From an uncultured Chryseolinea sp. (GTDB lineage Bacteria > Bacteroidota > Bacteroidia > Cytophagales > Cyclobacteriaceae), in assembly GCA_946478915.1 (NCBI GenBank), contig CAMLER010000207.1, positions 1 to 8,102 on the forward strand: a DNA stretch of 8,102 nt. Direction: 5' to 3'. The position numbers and the translations under genes are program-made. This document shows, piece by piece, positions 6,449 to 8,102 of the stretch. Positions within the stretch are counted from its first letter, which is position 1, and each line of letters starts with the position of its first letter. The notes below the pieces were generated by a model. It was not told the DNA's origin and did no database searches. It saw only the letters and a program-made list of their open reading frames with translations.

Positions 6449-6476
6449 GGTATTAGTTATTAGTTATTAGTTGTCA
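6449..6476. repeat. GTTATTA heptamer array overlapping the 3' end of aroC
   Basis: The units are GGTATTA (6449-6455), GTTATTA (6456-6462), GTTATTA (6463-6469) and the variant GTTGTCA (6470-6476). On the minus strand the array encodes the last aroC codons (Thr-Thr-Asn-Asn, preceded by Leu) and its TAA stop at 6460-6462, followed at once by a second in-frame TAA (6457-6459). It is in direct orientation to the array at 6217-6245. Confidence 0.8.
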
Positions 6477-7566
6477 GTGATTTCCGCCCGTGAGGTTGGG
6501 TTCCAGCTCGGTGTCGCAAGAGGAAATCCGCCAGGACAAGCGCAGCCATCGCTTCGACAATTGGAACGGCTCTAGGAACAACGCAGGGATCATGTCTTCC
6601 TTTTCCACTGACAACGGCCTCATTGCCTTCTTTGTCAACACTGTTTTGATCCTGCATAATAGTCGCGACTGGTTTGAACGCAACATTGAAATAGATATCC
6701 TCCCCGTTGGATATGCCGCCTTGAACTCCTCCGGAAAAATTCGTACGAGTACGGATACGTCCCCCTTCGTTATAGAATTCATCGTTGTGTTGTGACCCGC
6801 GAAGCTTGGTACCGTCAAACCCACTGCCGTATTCGAAACCTTTTACAGCATTGATGCTCAGCATCGCTTTACCTAATTCCGCATGTAGCTTATCGAATAC
6901 AGGTTCACCCAGACCAACCGGGGCATTTCTGATCACACACGTAACTACACCACCTATCGTGTCCCGTTCTAGCCTTACTCTATCAATGAGATCGATCATT
7001 TTATTGGCAGTTTCCGCGTCTGGACAGCGTACAATGTTATTTTCGATCTGAGACAGGTCAAGTTGTTTATAATTCGGCGCCGTGATTTCGCCAACCCTCG
7101 ACACATACGCAACAATCTCAATGCTACTTTGCCTCAACAATAGCTTGGCAACGGCACCTGCAGCCACGCGTGCCGCTGTTTCCCTGGCAGAGCTACGACC
7201 TCCCCCCCTATAATCTCTGTGACCGTATTTTGCTTCGTAAGTGAAGTCTGCATGCGAAGGACGAAAGGTTTCAGCGATATGACTATAGTCTTTACTTCTT
7301 TGATCCTGATTTTCGATAATCAACGCGATCGGAGTTCCGGTCGAGCGCCCTTCGAAAACGCCTGACAAAATTTTAAAATTGTCGTCTTCTTTCCGCTGTG
7401 TAGTTATTTTGCTTTGGCCAGGCTTCCTTCGGGTGAGCTCCGCTTGCACAAAAGATTCATCAATTAAAAGTCCCGCGGGACATCCGTCGATGACTACGCC
7501 AATAGCCGGACCGTGAGATTCACCGAAGGTTGTTATTCTGAATAGAGTTCCGTAAGAATTAGACAT
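6460..7566 (-). CDS. aroC: Chorismate synthase
   Basis: The 368-residue enzyme carries out the last step of the shikimate pathway in the cytoplasm. It converts 5-enolpyruvylshikimate-3-phosphate to chorismate, the precursor of Phe, Tyr, Trp, folate and quinones, and needs reduced FMN. Diagnostic stretches are [18 protein letters not shown] (16-33), with the conserved His, the [19 protein letters not shown] segment (about 119-137), and [19 protein letters not shown] near the C-terminus. The length is normal for the bacterial family. The ATG yields the usual [19 protein letters not shown] start. Upstream on the minus strand, TAAATCTG (one mismatch from the -7 consensus) overlaps a TGATC/GATCA dyad (7574-7578, 7589-7593), a weak promoter or operator candidate. 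The tail after HGRKSL is encoded by a heptamer repeat array that also supplies the stop. Convergent with the symporter gene. Confidence 0.97.
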   Translation of the reverse strand: MSNSYGTLFRITTFGESHGPAIGVVIDGCPAGLLIDESFVQAELTRRKPGQSKITTQRKEDDNFKILSGVFEGRSTGTPIALIIENQDQRSKDYSHIAETFRPSHADFTYEAKYGHRDYRGGGRSSARETAARVAAGAVAKLLLRQSSIEIVAYVSRVGEITAPNYKQLDLSQIENNIVRCPDAETANKMIDLIDRVRLERDTIGGVVTCVIRNAPVGLGEPVFDKLHAELGKAMLSINAVKGFEYGSGFDGTKLRGSQHNDEFYNEGGRIRTRTNFSGGVQGGISNGEDIYFNVAFKPVATIMQDQNSVDKEGNEAVVSGKGRHDPCVVPRAVPIVEAMAALVLADFLLRHRAGTQPHGRKSLTTNN

Positions 7567-7616
7567 AGTTAAATGATCACAGATTTAAGATCAGGAATTT
7601 GAAGAAACGCGAGCCT

Positions 7617-7650
7617 ATTTTCCAATTTTCCAATCTTCCAATTTTCCAAT
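7617..7650. repeat. AATTTTCC octamer array between aroC and the BatD-like gene
   Basis: The units run ATTTTCC (7617-7623), AATTTTCC (7624-7631), AATCTTCC (7632-7639), AATTTTCC (7640-7647), and then AAT. The array ends 11 nt beyond the stop of the BatD-like gene and 51 nt before the aroC start. Unlike the heptamer arrays, its units carry no stop codon on either strand. No terminator hairpin is visible in this 95-nt gap. Confidence 0.8.
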
Positions 7651-7661
7651 CCAAAATCTTC

Positions 7662-8102
7662 TCATTTTCGCAGCACAAGATATGCCGAAGCTGCCAACAT
7701 AACCAAAATAAAGCCATTGAATGCCCAGCTTTGCCAACTTTCATTCTCTACCGGCCGTAATGTGTTGTCAGCTAATTCAATTTTGTCGTAAAAATTTCCC
7801 GCATCATTGGCTAGTATAGCCTCATTCTTCTTGCTTTCGCCTGCAACATTCACAGTTAGTTGTGACTTCAATGTGTCATATTTGGCTTCGCGCGGATTAA
7901 AAAATACCCACTGAAAATAGTTGGCCAGTTTATACTTGCCTGGCTCCTTCGGAATTACAAAGTAATCAAACGATTTGGTCCCCGTTACGCGATTATTTCG
8001 TCTGGTTATATCCTGCCTGACATTAGGCTCATAAAACTCAAACACTTCATCACTTTTCACAGTCGGTTTTGCAATTGCAGAAATATTTCCCTCACCATAA
8101 AT
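7662..8102 (-). CDS. batD: BatD-family (oxygen tolerance) membrane protein, C-terminal part
   Basis: The reading frame continues off the right edge, so the GTG at 8058-8060 is an internal Val, not a start. The visible 146 residues begin IYGEGNISAIAKPTVKSDE and run through FEFYEPNV, GTKSFDYFVIPKEPGKYKL and FNPREAKYDTLKSQLTV. This is the repeat-like beta-sandwich pattern of BatD proteins, in which a GxGN motif, an F-x-x-Y-x-P motif and a K-x-F-x-Y-x-x-I-P motif recur. A single hydrophobic helix near the C-terminus (FNGFILVMLAASAYLVL) precedes a final Arg-Lys, giving a periplasmic protein anchored at its C-terminus with almost no cytoplasmic tail. BatD normally works with BatA and BatB (von Willebrand A-domain proteins) near a MoxR ATPase. 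Those genes would lie to the right, outside the window. Family call is good; the exact role of Bat proteins is not settled. Confidence 0.78.
   Translation of the reverse strand: MYGEGNISAIAKPTVKSDEVFEFYEPNVRQDITRRNNRVTGTKSFDYFVIPKEPGKYKLANYFQWVFFNPREAKYDTLKSQLTVNVAGESKKNEAILANDAGNFYDKIELADNTLRPVENESWQSWAFNGFILVMLAASAYLVLRK

Noticed and set aside
6217..6476. CRISPR-like array
   Set aside because: The units are 7 bp in direct tandem with no spacers and no cas genes, so these are simple tandem repeats.
6474..6824. Minus-strand 116-residue open frame in the aroC region
   Set aside because: It overlaps aroC on the same strand in another frame, while aroC has intact family motifs throughout, so there is no frameshift to explain.
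7662..8060. Complete small membrane protein starting at the GTG at 8060
   Set aside because: The frame stays open to the window edge and the upstream residues (IYGEGNISAIAKPTV) match a BatD motif, so this is a partial larger gene.
1..8102. A novel multi-gene system such as defence, secretion or biosynthesis
   Set aside because: The genes are mostly housekeeping, lie on both strands with separate control signals, and show no shared theme. The unusual content is in the non-coding repeats.

Overview
The window looks like an ordinary chromosomal segment from a member of the Bacteroidota, most likely a Cytophagales-type bacterium. The evidence is the gene content (a BatD-type protein, an Nfu protein of N-domain plus CxxC-domain layout, a membrane-anchored GltB-like protein, an Omp85-like protein with a one-domain periplasmic part), the lack of clear Shine-Dalgarno sequences, and two exact matches to the Bacteroidota -7 promoter box TAnnTTTG just upstream of start codons. 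Genus-level placement is not possible from the sequence alone.

Layout, left to right. (1) The 3' part of a 23S rRNA 2'-O-methyltransferase gene (rlmB, +) runs in from the left edge and ends in a degenerate heptamer-repeat tract. (2) Three minus-strand genes follow: a GltB-like FMN/3Fe-4S protein with an N-terminal membrane hairpin (495-2075), an Omp85-like outer-membrane protein (2176-4020), and an Nfu-type Fe-S carrier (4099-4680). A good intrinsic terminator separates the last two. (3) A divergent intergenic region (4681-4828) leads to a plus-strand dicarboxylate/amino-acid:cation symporter with a TTG start (4829-6202). (4) A 257-nt convergent intergenic region holds two tracts of the same heptamer repeat around a nested palindrome that ends in a T-run. 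(5) Chorismate synthase aroC (6460-7566, -) follows, then an octamer-repeat tract and the C-terminal part of a BatD-like gene (-) running off the right edge.

The genes do not form one pathway. They cover rRNA modification, Fe-S assembly, aromatic amino-acid synthesis, envelope biogenesis and amino-acid uptake. A loose link is that the Nfu protein could supply Fe-S clusters to proteins such as the 3Fe-4S GltB-like one, but adjacency does not prove this.

I see no defence island, secondary-metabolite cluster, CRISPR array, tRNA or transposase. The most unusual signal is in the non-coding DNA. Gene 3' ends repeatedly fall in or next to short tandem arrays with a period of 7 (once 8), and three stop codons lie inside the arrays. 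Because 7 is not a multiple of 3, a stop-containing unit repeated three times places a stop in every frame.
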